Shown one piece after another: positions 34,637 through 46,715 of a stretch of DNA of 64,000 nucleotides. The stretch lies in the NCBI GenBank assembly GCA_949987565.1, contig OX465102.1:26977370-27041369 (forward strand), given 5' to 3'. A program made the position numbers and the translations under genes. Every line of letters starts with the position of its first letter. Positions within the stretch are counted from its first letter, which is position 1. This DNA is from Luidia sarsii. Its lineage: Eukaryota; Echinodermata; Asteroidea; Paxillosida; Luidiidae. The notes beneath the pieces are model-generated. The model did no database searches. It saw nothing but the letters and a program-made list of their open reading frames with translations, and was not told the origin of the DNA.

Positions 34637-34969
34637 TAGCAGTTACTAATCGGTATGACTTAAGGTTTTGAATGAACAAGTTTAAACTAAAAATCATATT
34701 TCGGTGACATATTTTTGAAACTCATCCAAAGCCTTGGATAGTGGACGAATACCGGTACTGATTGGTGGTGGGCAGCAGTAGTACTAGTAGAGACAAGATT
34801 TATACAGATAACCTGCTCTGTATGCCATGGGTTACGCTGATCATCGCACCCCATTTATACACCATGACGTCAACACGGCGGCATGGGATCCTTTATCAAT
34901 AGCGTCTTTGCACAAAGTAGTAACACCAAAAATGTTTACTAACTCAGAAAGACCAGAAAAAGCAAATTA
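34637..34969. other. Non-coding stretch
   Basis: Nothing recognised. Confidence 0.5.
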
Positions 34970-35075
34970 TATGAACTGAGGGACTGACGTTTCGATCCCT
35001 GAAGGTCTTCTACCTTTCAACCCAAACGTATTGTCCTTCGTTTTATCTTTGAGAGAGGTCCTGCTAAGATAGTAT
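34970..35075. repeat. Decayed inverted hammerhead-like repeat pair
   Basis: GAGGGACTGACGTTTCGATCCCTGAAGGTC is followed about 45 bp later by TTTGAGAGAGGTCCTGCTAAGATAGTATTGTCA, the inverted and mutated partner core. Confidence 0.5.
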
Positions 35076-37397
35076 TGTCAAGTCCTCGAGCTTCTACAAA
35101 TAGGCCCTAGTTCGTTTAGTTACTAGTCCCCTAAATGAGGATGATTGTTGGGTCTCTCTTCTTTTAATTGCTACCCTTTGAAAACATTAGATCAAAACAC
35201 TGACGGGTAAAATTGTTTTGCTCTCGTTCATCAGAAATGCAGGCGGCTCTTGAAAGAGTTCGACCGACAGAATCCAGGTGCTTTTTTTTATTCAGATCCA
35301 TGATATCAGCATCTGATATTAAGACCAACGTTGGTTAAAAATTTAATTTGGCTGTATATCATTATTTCATAATGCTCCATCAGCATATCGGGCACGGACT
35401 GCCAGAATATACCCCTCTCGTATTCTTCCCTCCGCCCCCCTTTTTTTCGAGGATCTTTCCCGCCTGGGCACGCGCTTCAGAAGGACATTTCCCCCAGGGG
35501 GTTGATGGTTGGAAGCGGCCGGCAAGGATGGCGCGTCAGAGTTACGACGCTGTAAAAAAAAATCTTCAAAAAAAAATCTTCAAACTCGACGCTAATGGCC
35601 CGAAATCCTGTTGTCGCTTCCCGACTGCCGCAACTGAGCAAATACCGCGTTCACCGTGTCACGGAGGGGGTGGGTGAGCGGTGTGTCTGCAGAGAACGCT
35701 TCCTTGGACTTCAATTGTTTTTTTTTATAGATGTATGTTCATTCAAGGTGAAACATTAGGAAATGTTCCATCCATAAGAGAAACAAGCTCAGGGAATCCA
35801 TTTAAAATCTCTTTAAGCTACTTGTATGTTTTAGGGCATATTTTATGAAATGTGCTTCAACGTAATAAACTGGGAAATCGTCTGCAAAATGTTTAGAGCC
35901 TGGCGAGTCGAATCCATGCAGGATCGCTCTCGGACACTCAAAGGAAGATACCTCAGAGAAGGTTCCTGCAAGTATCGAGATATTGGAACCCTCTTTCTTT
36001 GTGAGATTTGTATTTCGGTCATTGGAATCAGTTATTTGACATACTACCTTAGGACAGTATAATAAGGCAATGTGATGCCATGTATAGCGTAGTGCACATT
36101 CAACGGCCATCTGGATATTTCAGAGAACAAAATGCCCGCTTAAACATTCTTCGGAGATGTTAACAATGCCACGTCGCGTAATTGTAGCGCCTCTGATTGC
36201 GAATGTAAATTCCTAAAAGGTTGAAGTGACAAGCTTTCTTAAAATCAGAACAACATAATCTCTAGCGGGTTGTCTCCCACCTCAACCCGACCAAATCAAC
36301 CTTTTTTCAGTGAAGACATGCCCTGTGTCATCAGAAGATAAAACCAAGCTGAGAGGGAAAAGAAGTAAGGGGTCTGAACGAAAGAGAGAACGAAGGCCGT
36401 GAGCAGAGAGGAGATAGAAATGGAGAGAGAGAGGTTATAGTGAGAGGAGAGATGTATAGAGATAGAGATACTAACGTACACTGCAAGACATTCGGCCAAA
36501 ATGGTGCCAGACACTCGGACGTAATCAAACATTTCAATCCAACTTAGTGTTGAACATTGATTCTCTTTTTTACTTCATAAATTTGCCATTGTTGGTGAAC
36601 GTTTTGGTTAATTATTGTCCAGCGACATTTAATGTGTAACAAGCCCATGTCTGGCTGAAGTGGTAATCAAATCAGAGCAATTCACACAAAGGCCTTCCAT
36701 GTTTTTCCCCTCTTGGAGTCTCGGCTCGACTGCATGGATGGCGGGGAGGGAATGCGTATAAGATGCAATGATTTTCAAAGGTCCCCCTGATAGACTGGCA
36801 AGAACCAGTGATAACAACGACTGGGCCATTACCCCAGCTTCCTCCCATCTACAACCTTCAGGAAACCGCGTAGACAAAGGCACCTCGGAAGTCCGCGCAT
36901 ACGCTCGAATTATAGGCCGAAACCAGACATACACGACTCACGACCTGAGAATGACAGACACACAGACACGCAAAAAAAATTAGCTCGTCCCCAACCCCCG
37001 GGCAACGAGAACGGAACTCCTCGAGCAAGGCAAACCCATCGATTTCTGGAAGTGAATCGCGTGAAGGCTATTTGTACACCTGCGTTGGGACAAGTTCATA
37101 TCGGAAGAGTGGGTTGGGAGTCCCCCTTGGGTTGAGGAATGGGAATGGGGAACATCCGCCCACTTTTCACTTCAGTCCTCAGATAGGAAGTTGCCAGGAA
37201 TATTCATGAAGGAAGGTATGAAGAGATCAATGCGGAAATGAGATTAATCCCACGTTTCACTTGTATTTTAACTAGGGTCGTCAGCTTGTATAGGAATATC
37301 AAATAAACGACTGATTAATCAATTACCGTTTCTTCTGATGAGATTTTAATTAAAAATCTTTTTTTTATTTGAAAAGTGTGCTTATATCAAGTGGACA
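35076..37397. other. Non-coding stretch with GA-rich patch
   Basis: A GA-rich tract lies at ~36360-36470. Frames of 60-109 codons (35348-35677, 35802-36110, 36629-36934) have no recognisable domain. No family repeat identified. Confidence 0.5.
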
Positions 37398-37520
37398 GTT
37401 TGCGGTGACACCACTTAACACACCTGTTCTTGAGAAGGAGCCACACACTCCGTCTCTGAAGAGATGTGTCACGTGGTGTCACCGCATACCTTTCACTTGG
37501 TACTTCCACCATGAACACCT
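37398..37520. repeat. Rearranged foldback-family copy (copy G)
   Basis: Left arm GTTTGCGGTGACACCAC and right arm ACGTGGTGTCACCGCATACC form outer inverted repeats about 55 bp apart. The interior has GAGAAGGAGCCACACACTCC and the mini-hairpin TCTCTGAAGAGA, but no intact histone-type loop. CCACCATGAACACCTTCAAG follows, related to the family end segment. Confidence 0.65.
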
Positions 37521-38902
37521 TCAAGTCGTGTGCATAGAGCCTATAATTATTTATCAGTTAGGGGAAACGTTTTCCTAACGCTGTACAAGAAGTGTTTAGG
37601 CTAAATATTGAGTGCATTTAAATTGAATAGTTTTATCGATGCGTACGGTTACGTCAATGTGATGGTGTAAACCTGTTGGACGATCATGTAGCCGATACTG
37701 TCGGAAGTCGGAACTGTCAAGTGGCGACGTTAGGCCAAAGGCCATCATACTTTTCAAACTTCCGACATTTCTGATATTAAGCGCAAATGTATTTGCCCAG
37801 CGTTTGAAGAGTGTTTACCGTTTCTGGGCTCTCAGTCCTCGCACTTTCGAGCGTTGTCACATTTGGAGTCATGGCATTCATGCGTGATCCTCTGAAAATA
37901 GGATTCCACCCTTGGATTGCCCGAAAAGGTGGCCCGATGAATTTGGTGCACACGTGGATGAATAATTGGACCAGAAATTCATGCCGTGGATGAGCCGGTT
38001 TCGTGTCACTTCCATGAAACAAAACGGAAACAGCAGCGCGGCAGGCCGACGTTGATGGATTATGCATGAGATGGATCCCAAAACCCTGCTGAAAGTTTCC
38101 CAAATGAAAACCGTCGCCAGAGAGCGGCGAAATAGACAAGATGGCCCCGCCACACAATGGCCCACGTACTCAGGAGGCGTCCGGAAAAAGCAAATCATCA
38201 GAGTTTGAATGAAAACATTACACAGTGTGATACAAATGATATCCCACTGGGTATAATATTAATAGCCAAATGGAGGGAACGCACGGTCGTGTGCTCAACT
38301 GCACGCATTATTCACGACGGAGACAATGCCAGTTGCCAAGACGCGACGTGCACGAAAGAAAGATACTAACTTGAAATACTTTTCAATTGGTTGAAAGCAT
38401 TCTACGAACGTCAGAGAGAGTGGACTTGCTGGTCCTTCCCTTTACTTCCAATAGAAGTTCATCTCACCCTGCGTTAATGAAACGTTACAACAGCACCGCT
38501 TCTTACAAATTTTACATTTCGATTGACACCAAATAATTTTTGCGACCATGCAATGACTGGGATATTTCCATTCCCTCATGCTGCGCATTTGTTGCCAATA
38601 GAGCCGATTTGGTGCATTGTTTTGGTAAATATCAATTACAAACCCGCACTTGTTCTGATAAAAAAAGACAAACGATTTTGTTCGACTCTTTTCAGGGTGC
38701 TGTGAATACTGCGTTTCCCAAACGGGGAACGTCGGAAACGAAAATGTATCAAGTTATCCTGACAAGAAGTAAAATAGGACAGCCAAGGGTTTCTATACAA
38801 ATGATCTATTTTAGCAGAACTGCTTATGTTTGATTTCGAACTCCTAAATCTAAATTAATTATTTAATCATCTAAGTTAATCATTTATCAAGCAAATAATT
38901 GT
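37521..38902. other. Non-coding stretch with overlapping frames
   Basis: At 37777-38198, frames of 60-126 codons overlap in three registers on both strands in a GC-richer patch. None is recognised and none is called. Confidence 0.45.
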
Positions 38903-39075
38903 TCTAAAATTAAGTGGGCCTGACGTTTCGATCCTAGCAGGACCTTTCTCAAAGGCAGAGTCCCTGCCTTTGAGAAAGGTCCTGCTAGGATCGAAACGTC
39001 AGGCCCACTAAATTTTAGATTTACTTTTTGGTAATTTTAGTCAGTAAGCAGTTTGCAACATTTTTGTATACCACC
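38903..39075. mobile_element. Penelope-like hammerhead-associated repeat, best inverted-pair copy
   Basis: Arms 38903-38958 and 38964-39019 are inverted repeats of 56 bp with a single mismatch and a 5-nt loop. Each arm contains the full core TGACGTTTCGATCCTAGCAG plus GACCTTTCTCAAAGGCAG. The tail to ~39074 (GTAATTTTAGTCAGTAAGCAG, TTGCAACATTTTTGTATACC) matches the other copies. On each strand one arm reads GGTCCTGCTAGGATCGAAACGTC, with stem II and the GAAAC-GTC segment intact; the upstream box is TTTGAGA and not CTGATGA. Confidence 0.7.
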
Positions 39076-39186
39076 GCAAATAATTGTTGTTACCGGTTGA
39101 TATTTTGAACTGCTTTGGTAAACTTCCAACATAATATAGTTGGTTAAATACTACCCAACATTTTTATTGTTTATAGTTTACCAAAC

Positions 39187-39220
39187 GTTTCATGAATGCA
39201 CGTATGTGCATTCATGAAAC
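39187..39220. repeat. Perfect 15-bp hairpin palindrome
   Basis: GTTTCATGAATGCAC (39187-39201) and its exact complement (39206-39220) surround a 4-nt loop GTAT. No family relationship seen. Confidence 0.8.
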
Positions 39221-40090
39221 CTTTATCGACAAAAAAACAGGTATTAAACCTCATCGACCCTTATACGTTCTTGGTTAATGGGATTCTCATCCTATTGAAT
39301 TTGGATAAAATGAAATATGAAAGAAATATAATGCGATGCAACAGACACAAACGAATTCTCTGTAGGCTCTATATCAATGTGCTTTACAAATTACCTGAAT
39401 AGTATCGAGAAGGGGGAGTTGGGGGACTTGCACGCGAATATCCCTGAGGTGGAACACTTGATACGCAAGACCACAGACGTGGCAACATTTGCAACAGCGA
39501 GCACGTGCGCTGCTCGGAGCAAGGCCTGCCGTAGCAATGCGCTCTTCACACTCTCAGAGCTCTTGTCGTCCCGGGTAAATGACCTACCGGGAAAGGTTGT
39601 ACCAGTAGCTGCTATTTTTACATCGTTGTTTCTATAACCTCCGTTGCTTCTGAATCTTCAAACCCATCGTCCGTTTTCGTAGAGGGATTTATAAATAGTC
39701 AAAAGTCAACATTTGATCGTCTTTGGAAGAAATACAATAAAAATGGGCTAAAAGCATTTTCAAAAACGCAGTCGTCCGTGGGATTCCCTGACTTCACAGT
39801 GTTTTGTCATCATTGCAGGCTGGTTGAACCAGTCTATTAGCTGATAGTCTGGTTCCAAGAGCTAAACATCCTGACAAATACTGTGAAGTCGACTGCCGTA
39901 ACAACAGCCACTTTGTTTCAGAAATGCCTCAAACTACATACTACATAAACACAAACTACATACTGGCTAGTTGGCTAGATATTTTCAGAACATGAATTGT
40001 TACAGGACAAAACATATTGAGTTATGCAGGACCCATTCAGAGCAACAGCACTAGTTTCCGCTCTGAAGGAAAATCCTGACCTTCTTTAGA
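39221..40090. other. Non-coding stretch, nothing recognised
   Basis: Short frames only. No family repeat recognised. Confidence 0.5.
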
Positions 40091-40094
40091 TCCT

Positions 40095-40140
40095 CCAAAA
40101 GGTTGGGGCTGTTCTTTCGATCCTTGCAGGTCCTTGAGTT
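40095..40140. repeat. Decayed hammerhead-like core fragment
   Basis: GGGGCTGTTCTTTCGATCCTTGCAGGTCCTTGAG retains TTTCGATCC-TGCAGG-TCCTT of the family core, with several changes. Confidence 0.4.
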
Positions 40141-40563
40141 CGGGGCACACAGTACAGGAGGGCACGCCCGTGCACTTCAATTCCGTCCGTTATACGGCAG
40201 GAGGCCAGTTTAATCCATTCGCCAAGACAGGGCGCACGTTACAAGTTCTTTCTCCTCTTCAGCCTCAGAAAGCTTCCCTTAGTTTCCGACAAAAGGACAA
40301 AGTGTATATATTTTGTAACGGCATTTCGATGGAAAGCTCTGCAATTCTGAGAGCTGTCCGTTTGGGCCCCTCTAGCAAAGACGAATTTCAATTGAAATGT
40401 TTTGTTACTAGGTTTTCGCATGTGACGTCAATGGAGTGAACTGACCCCACGTAACTCTTCTAAAACATCTGTGAAATTGTCAGTATTCCAAACATCTGTG
40501 TACTTTTGGAATTGTCATAGAAAGTTTGACTGGGTTGGGCGAATTTACGTCCCAGGACTCTTG

Positions 40564-40937
40564 TTATAGCCCCTACACAACATTGGTAAGATCGAAAAAC
40601 AGAAATGTTCACAGATTTACATGAAACTTTTACAGTTTGAAGATGGTTATAGTACAAACCTCTCACTGAACTATTTCTGCCTAAAATGTTGTAATTTGGG
40701 AGACATGAGTAAAAGAAATAGTTTACGTCTCACCGAGATCTAAAGTATTTTTCGGAACAGTACGGCGTTGTATGCTGCATTTTCACGAAACAAACGAGGC
40801 GGTTTTCACGATTTTCTCCAGACTCGGTTGGCGGATTGAGCTGACATTTTCACAGGTGTGCTATTTCATGCATATGTTGGATCAGACAATGTATGGATGC
40901 TATTTTTTATATCGACCAATGCTGTGCAAGGGCTTAA
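40564..40937 (+). mobile_element. TTAA-flanked MITE family 1, copy 2
   Basis: Starts TTATAGCCCCTACACAACAT and ends ACCAATGCTGTGCAAGGGCTTAA. The left flank is TTAT where the other copies have TTAA. Its interior aligns with copies at 21605 and 45763, for example GATTTACATGAAACTTTTACAG, AGTTTACGTCTCACC and TTTCATGCATATGTTGGATC. 374 bp. Confidence 0.78.
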
Positions 40938-42404
40938 AGTCAAATCAAATATATTTTGTGGAAAGCAATTTCTTGGTACCGATGCAGGGACTATAATTCC
41001 AATCAAAATGAAATAAAAGGATGGTCGAACATTGGAGAGAAGTCTGCGTTTTGCCATTGTTAATTAAGAGGACGATCTGTTTCAGACATCTTACTAAATT
41101 TATCAAATTACCCGTTTTTAAGTCAGACGTAGTGTCGAGGGAAAGGATGTAAACACGAGGACAAGCTTATAAGTCGATAGGTAAAATTGTTTACCGAGAC
41201 AACAAAAGCTTTGCTTTTATTGCCCAAAGATGTTGAATATTGACATCTGCAGTGACAGTAGGAGTTTCCGATCGACCACTGATACCGATCATCTTCATGC
41301 CGTTGGAGTTAACTGACAAATCGAAGATATAATACCCTTTTCCACACGTCGCTGTCGTGTAAGGTCCACTTAAAAGCGTACAGGGCCCGAACTCGGATTA
41401 TCTTGAAGCGATTCGGAGCATATTTGTTGATTCACCTTTGTAGCCAAAGTCTGAACCGATAACAAATATCCAAATCTTCGATGTGTCCTTCAAGTATAGC
41501 ATTGGCTCTATTCGACTCGGGGGATGCCGCGTGTTGCCCGAGGGCCCTGCGTGATATAGATAGCAATCTCTCACAAGCAGAATCCCGAGTTCGCTCCCAG
41601 ATGCACGTAGGCATTTACAAATTGTCAATTGCCAATGTTTGTCAAGAAATATTTTTTTTTAATACAAATCCATCGTATAACCTTTAAAATAAAGTACCGG
41701 TATGTCTTTCTTTGGAGTTCGTATCGCTTCATCTTTGCATGGTCTGATACTTATGAAAAGTTGAACATGTGGTTTGCACAGAGCTTAACGGAAGTATATC
41801 CTCACCTGAGCTGTTTTTTTTGTGGGCAATTAGTGAACCCTTGACATTTGGAAAGATCTGGTCTTTATAGACATACATGTACAGGCAGAAAGACATGCTG
41901 AAATGCAGAGACAATCAGAGGTCGATTGAGAAAGAGAATGCCCACAGAGAGAGACAGAGCGGCCAGGAGAAATGACAAAGCTCCATATTTACATGCACAG
42001 GTTGAAAGCGGATGTACCAGGTAGCGCTCAGGTGGGAGCAGCCATGATAGGGGTCCTTGGAATGTCACGTTCCACCTTTTTGTCTGCAGATTGCAGTCTA
42101 TCAAGATGTGGGTAGACAAAAGTTTTGGGTTGTAAATGCACTTTCTGTGATCAATACATCACCCGGTGCGAGTTTGCGTCCAATGGCCCTTGCTTGCCAA
42201 CAAAACATAAGAATGAGACACGTTTGACCACATCCTTATGCTTTGGTGGGCAACCTTCTCAGCTACGGTATGGATGCACAGCAAAATTACTTGCTGAATT
42301 TATCAGAGATCATCGATTTGAACATTAACATTTGCAGACTTTGCGACGGAGTTCAAAAGAATGTCACAGCTTTCCAATACACCTGCAAACGAAAGAGCGG
42401 CAGA
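40938..42404. other. Non-coding stretch, nothing recognised
   Basis: The interval 40141-40563 before copy 2 is also featureless. Frames under 85 codons only, some opposed. Confidence 0.5.
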
Positions 42405-42407
42405 TGG

Positions 42408-42665
42408 GGAGAGACAGACACAAGTTGAGAGTGCATGAGGGCAAGAGATGGGAAGGGAGCCAAAAAAAGAGAGGGGAGAGAGGAGAGAGAGTTTGGGTGG
42501 GGAGAGGGGAGGGAGAGAGAGAGAATGATTGAGAAAGATGAAGTGAGACGAAGGCGAGGTGAGAGATATCTAGGGGGAAGCGAGAAGAGAGGCAACGACC
42601 AGCTTTAACATTAAACAAAAAAGAGAGAAAGAATCAGTTAGATAGAGGAGGAGAGAAAAAGTAGT
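42408..42665. repeat. GA-rich low-complexity tract
   Basis: (GA)n, GGGAGA and GAGAGAAAG words. The minus-strand Ser/Leu/Pro frames through it are repeat products. Confidence 0.75.
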
Positions 42666-43572
42666 ACGACAGGGAAGAGAGATGGCATGGAGAAGTAAAG
42701 AAAAGCATAAAACACGAGGGGAGAAAATGGTTGTTATGGGTGACGCACTAATCTACAACGCGTTTAACAGAGATTGGCAAGTGAAGCAAGTGGCAATGCA
42801 TTCCTCTCCTCACTCCCGTACATTGTCGGTTCACTGTGCATCGTTACTTTGATCAATGTTTCCAAGCGGGCACTGACATCATTCCATGCCCCCGCACTAA
42901 GCATCGGAGAAGACGGCCCCGATGTGGAGCCCCTTAACCCAATAAAAGTCACGCCCGCTGGGCCGTGCGAGCAGGCTGGTCAACGGCAAGGGACGGACAC
43001 TGTGGCTCCCACCACCGGACTCATCTAATCCAATTCTCGAACCATCAGCTCTAACCTGAAATTGATTACTTCGCGGATGGTTTGCCCAGCGCCATTTCAA
43101 AGGAAAACACAAGACGGGGTAGAAGATCATGCGAGTCCCCCCACTCCTTCCACTTGAGAAATAAAGAAAATGGTATAGGCTTTATGCTGGCCGAAAAGAC
43201 GAGCAGAAGAGCACATTGCGCGCCTTGGGGAGGGGTTTTACTTTGGCGACGCCTCGCCGTGCGTTTACGTGCTTTATCGTGGGCCATCGGGGGAGCTCTA
43301 AGCCTTTAACGGGTATGAGCGGCTTCCCCTACCCACCATGCGTAAGATGCCACCGCATCGCCCCCCAACAAGCCGTGCCCGAGTGCGGCTCTGTCAAAAC
43401 CGCCTGGCATTTTGTCTTACCGAACGACACGAGCTCACCCGCCAGTTCTGGGCTGCCCAAGCATTTCAGCACGAATACCCTCTGTTGGAAATAGCACACC
43501 AGTCATATTTATCTCGGACTGGTGGACTACAAGATAAAGTACGCCGTTAACAATGCAAGGAGATTTTATCTC
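42666..43572. other. Non-coding stretch with unassigned frames
   Basis: GC-richer sequence with opposed frames of 62-92 codons (42764-43028, 43216-43494). No domain or splice logic is visible. Confidence 0.45.
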
Positions 43573-44156
43573 TTAAAGAGCGATTGTATTTTTTTTATAG
43601 CGTCTCAGAATTTTTTGTCAGCGTATTGAGACTTTATGAATTTTTCTGCAATTTTCTTAGCCACATTTTGACACAAATTCTATTAAAATTGGAGGTGTCG
43701 TTCTCTGATGATTTTTCAGGGCCATGGTATGACGGACATTTTGACGGACATTTTTTCCATTGACATCCACTACATAAAAGCATAGCATCCAAGATGCATA
43801 GGGTATTTATTTTCAGGATTCTTTGGCACAATTAGCTTATTAATATTGCTGCACGCAATTATTGTTTCTTCGTGTTCCATTATCGAATTTATGCAAATTG
43901 GGGAAATTCAATAAAAATCATAGGAATTTCAATAAAAAAACAATGAAAAAAAAAACAAGCAAAAAAAATGGAATCATGAAAAATTAATGAGCTTTAGTTA
44001 AACAAAACATTATCTTTTTTGAATGAAACTTTACACAAATGTTTATTATGTAATTTTTTATCACCCTGCAAAATTCCATTTGAATCCATGGTTCAACGAC
44101 TGAGATCTGCGGCCGGCTGTGAGATGGTCAAAATAACCCGGCTCTTCGAGGGTTAA
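43573..44156. mobile_element. TTAA-flanked MITE family 2, copy 1
   Basis: A 584-bp unit ending CCGGCTCTTCGAGGGTTAA; its right terminus, inward, is TTAACCCTCGAAGAGCCGGG. The left end starts TTAAAGAGCG, with a short gap relative to the terminus. Blocks such as CAGGGCCATGG, ATAAAAGCATAGCATCC and TGTTCATTGTAAT-like segments recur inverted at 61017-61516. The TTAACCC terminus and TTAA flanks resemble piggyBac-type ends; this is inference because no transposase is present. Confidence 0.72.
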
Positions 44157-45762
44157 GCTGCATTTTTGACCAAGACTGATGGTATTCTCGGCCAGGTATC
44201 GGCCAGGTCATTATTTCTATATGCTCGGGAGTCCTGGACACGATCATCCGGTATGGAAGGGAGGTAGAGATGGGTTGCTTTCCCCCAAGTTACTCGGCGT
44301 CTCTTACAAGTCAGACTTAACGGCGGGCAGACAATCGGGGACCTATGAAGTCCGCCCTCGGCACAGTAGGGGAGACGCACGCACGGGCTTGTCATGCGCC
44401 GATCGCCTGGACTTGCAATGCACATAAGGAGGGAGAAGGAGAGTAGTACGTAAAAACGAAGCAGCAGAATGGACAGGCACAAAGCTGAGGAAGATCTCGA
44501 GAAAATCAGAACAAAGGGTGTTGCCAGCCGGCCCCATCCTGACTGAAGGACTGATAGGAAAGGCCGTTTTCGAATCGATGGATCGGGCAGTGGCTCGGGC
44601 TTCGTCTCCGTCTGACAAAACCTGAACATCCAGGTTGTGGTTTGGAGCCGGCCGGATTTGAAGTTTGGTTTGGTTTAAGTACAGAGCACTCACAAAGAAT
44701 CCGGGGCCAAACGCTTGGTTCTAGATGCCTGCGACATCATAAAGGTTAAGAGAAAAATGTGACTGAGCCTAAGCCAGAGTTTAAGCCTTCATTTTGTAAA
44801 CGGCCATATATAGTAGGTATAGAAAACGTGCGTGTAATCGTCAGCATCTCGTCTCAGTCCGCCGGAGTGGAATCAAAACAGAGGATGCCGGGGGATCCTG
44901 TTTGGAGATAATTACCGGGCAAGTCTTTGTAAATAGGCCTACACTCCATGATCCCACCACGCCAGCACATCGTGCGCCCCCGATTGCAACCCGGCGATTC
45001 AGGTCACTCTGCTTCGCCCCCGGGGAAAAGCCATCCGCGGGCTCAGTGTCAGGGTGAAGGATTCATTTCTCCTGACCTAATTTCCACCCTTTTTATCCCT
45101 CCACCACCCACCCTGAATATCGACCTAGACTGAACCGGGGGCTTAATAGTATCAAAACAGGTGTACTGCTACCAGCTTTTGTTGATGTCTGCTTGAAGAA
45201 TCTGATAAACTTAATGGGATTCTGACTATTTTCAGGAGGTCATACCAATATTGATGGGCCACTTATTAAGACGTGCCTGGATAATTTGTAACCAATCGGA
45301 GGAATACATACGATACAGGGGTTCTTTTAAATTGTGTTTGACTAGACTCACAGAATATGGGTCGCCGGTGTAATTCTGCACTCTCTCCACAGTATAAATA
45401 TCACTCCACGTCTGAGCAGTATATAAATAAGGCACTCTATGTGTACCGGCCTATGTGAAGCTGCCATACTCATAGACATGTCACAAACCAAATCGGTGCA
45501 AGCGTAGGTGATACATCACATGAAACAGTGAATATTCACATGATTCTTCACAATCAAGGGGTGTCGTGGGAAACATTGCAAACCTTCGTAGACTACAGGG
45601 ACACTGAGTTTGGACTTTTTTTATGGCAGAATGGCTTCTCGTGAGGGAGGGAGGTGAGATGAAATTACTCCACCCATATGAGCGGTCCTTCAAATCTCGT
45701 CCCTGCTGCTGATAACCATTTTACTGCTGATTCACCGCGTCAACTTACACTTTGGGGAATTC
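44157..45762. other. Non-coding stretch with unassigned frames
   Basis: A 158-codon minus frame (44629-44153) and overlapping frames of 82 and 116 codons occupy a GC-richer patch. No domain is recognised and the three frames exclude one another. The rest is featureless. Confidence 0.45.
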
Positions 45763-46144
45763 TTAAAGCCCCTACACAACATTGGTAAGATCGAATTACA
45801 GACATGTTCACAGATTTATACGTTTATTTTATACATTCATACATTTATTTTAGATTTATACAGTTTGAATATCGTTATAGTAGAAACCTCTCACTGAAAA
45901 AATTCTGCCTAAATGTTGTATTTTTTTAGAAAAGAGTAAACAAATCGTTTACGTCTCAACAACAATTCGTTGAAAGCTGCATTTTTGCGAAACAAGTGAT
46001 GCTGTTTTCACCATTTTCTCGAGACTCAGTCGGCGGATTGAGCTGAAATGTACACAGGTGTGCTATTTCATGCATACGTTGGATCAGACAACGTATGGAT
46101 GCTATTCTTAATTGGCCTCGACCAATGTTGTGTTATCTCTTTAA
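45763..46144 (+). mobile_element. TTAA-flanked MITE family 1, copy 3
   Basis: Exact TTAA on both sides. Termini are TTAAAGCCCCTACACAACAT and CGACCAATGTTGTGTTATCT followed by CTTTAA. 382 bp, the most complete of three copies. It includes a small local duplication (ACAGATTTATACGTTTATTT / ACATTTATTTTAGATTTATAC). Confidence 0.8.
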
Positions 46145-46380
46145 TAGGCTCGTTAAATCCTTGTACAAAACGATACCGTAATATTCAATGCCATATAGAG
46201 AATGTGTGCGCTGTAGTTGTTCGTCAGTTTAGACGCGTGGGTGGCTCGGCAAAGCTTCGGAGCATGTAGGATACTACAGCTACAATATAATTGTGCCCCA
46301 GTGGGACTCATGGAGTCATGTTTGTAGGGCAACAAACGGCGAGTGTTCAGTACTGTAGGCATTGCTATTCGGTCAGTGCT

Positions 46381-46454
46381 TCCATTTGCGCCCCCATCTC
46401 CATTTGCGTCCCCATCTCCATTTGCGTCCCTATCTCCATTTGCGTCCCTATCTC
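46381..46454 (+). repeat. 18-bp minisatellite
   Basis: About four copies of TCCATTTGCGTCCCTATC with small changes, in tandem. Confidence 0.85.
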
Positions 46455-46519
46455 GTTCTAAGTCTCCGTCTCCTTCCTCCTTTCCGCCTGTCCCCACCTC
46501 CGCCTTATGCATTGTCATT

Positions 46520-46715
46520 GTTATTCATATCAGGATTGATATACAAAAATGTTGCAAACTGCTTATTGACTAAAATAACCAACATGCAAAACTTAATAAT
46601 TAGTGGGCCTGACGTTTCGATCCTAGCAGGACCTTTCTCAAAGGCAAAGGCCTTTGAGAAAGGTCCTGCTAGGATCGAAACGTCAGGCCCACTAAATTTT
46701 AAGTTATTCATATCA
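46520..46715. mobile_element. Penelope-like hammerhead-associated repeat with 13-bp target duplication
   Basis: GTTATTCATATCA occurs at 46520-46532 and again at 46703-46715, directly bracketing the element. Inside, the left part TGATATACAAAAATGTTGCAAACTGC leads to inverted core arms (TGACGTTTCGATCCTAGCAG at ~46610 and its complement at ~46665) meeting at AAAGGCAAAGGCCTTT. A 13-bp duplication suits target-primed retroposition, as in Penelope-like elements, better than most cut-and-paste transposons. No reverse transcriptase or GIY-YIG frame is present, so it is a non-autonomous remnant. Confidence 0.72.

Noticed and set aside
37777..38198. Overlapping 106- and 126-codon minus frames
   Set aside because: Mutually exclusive frames, the plus strand is also open, and no family is recognised.
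44153..44629. 158-codon minus frame
   Set aside because: Overlaps frames of 116 and 82 codons; low-complexity Ser/Leu content; no domain or splice logic.
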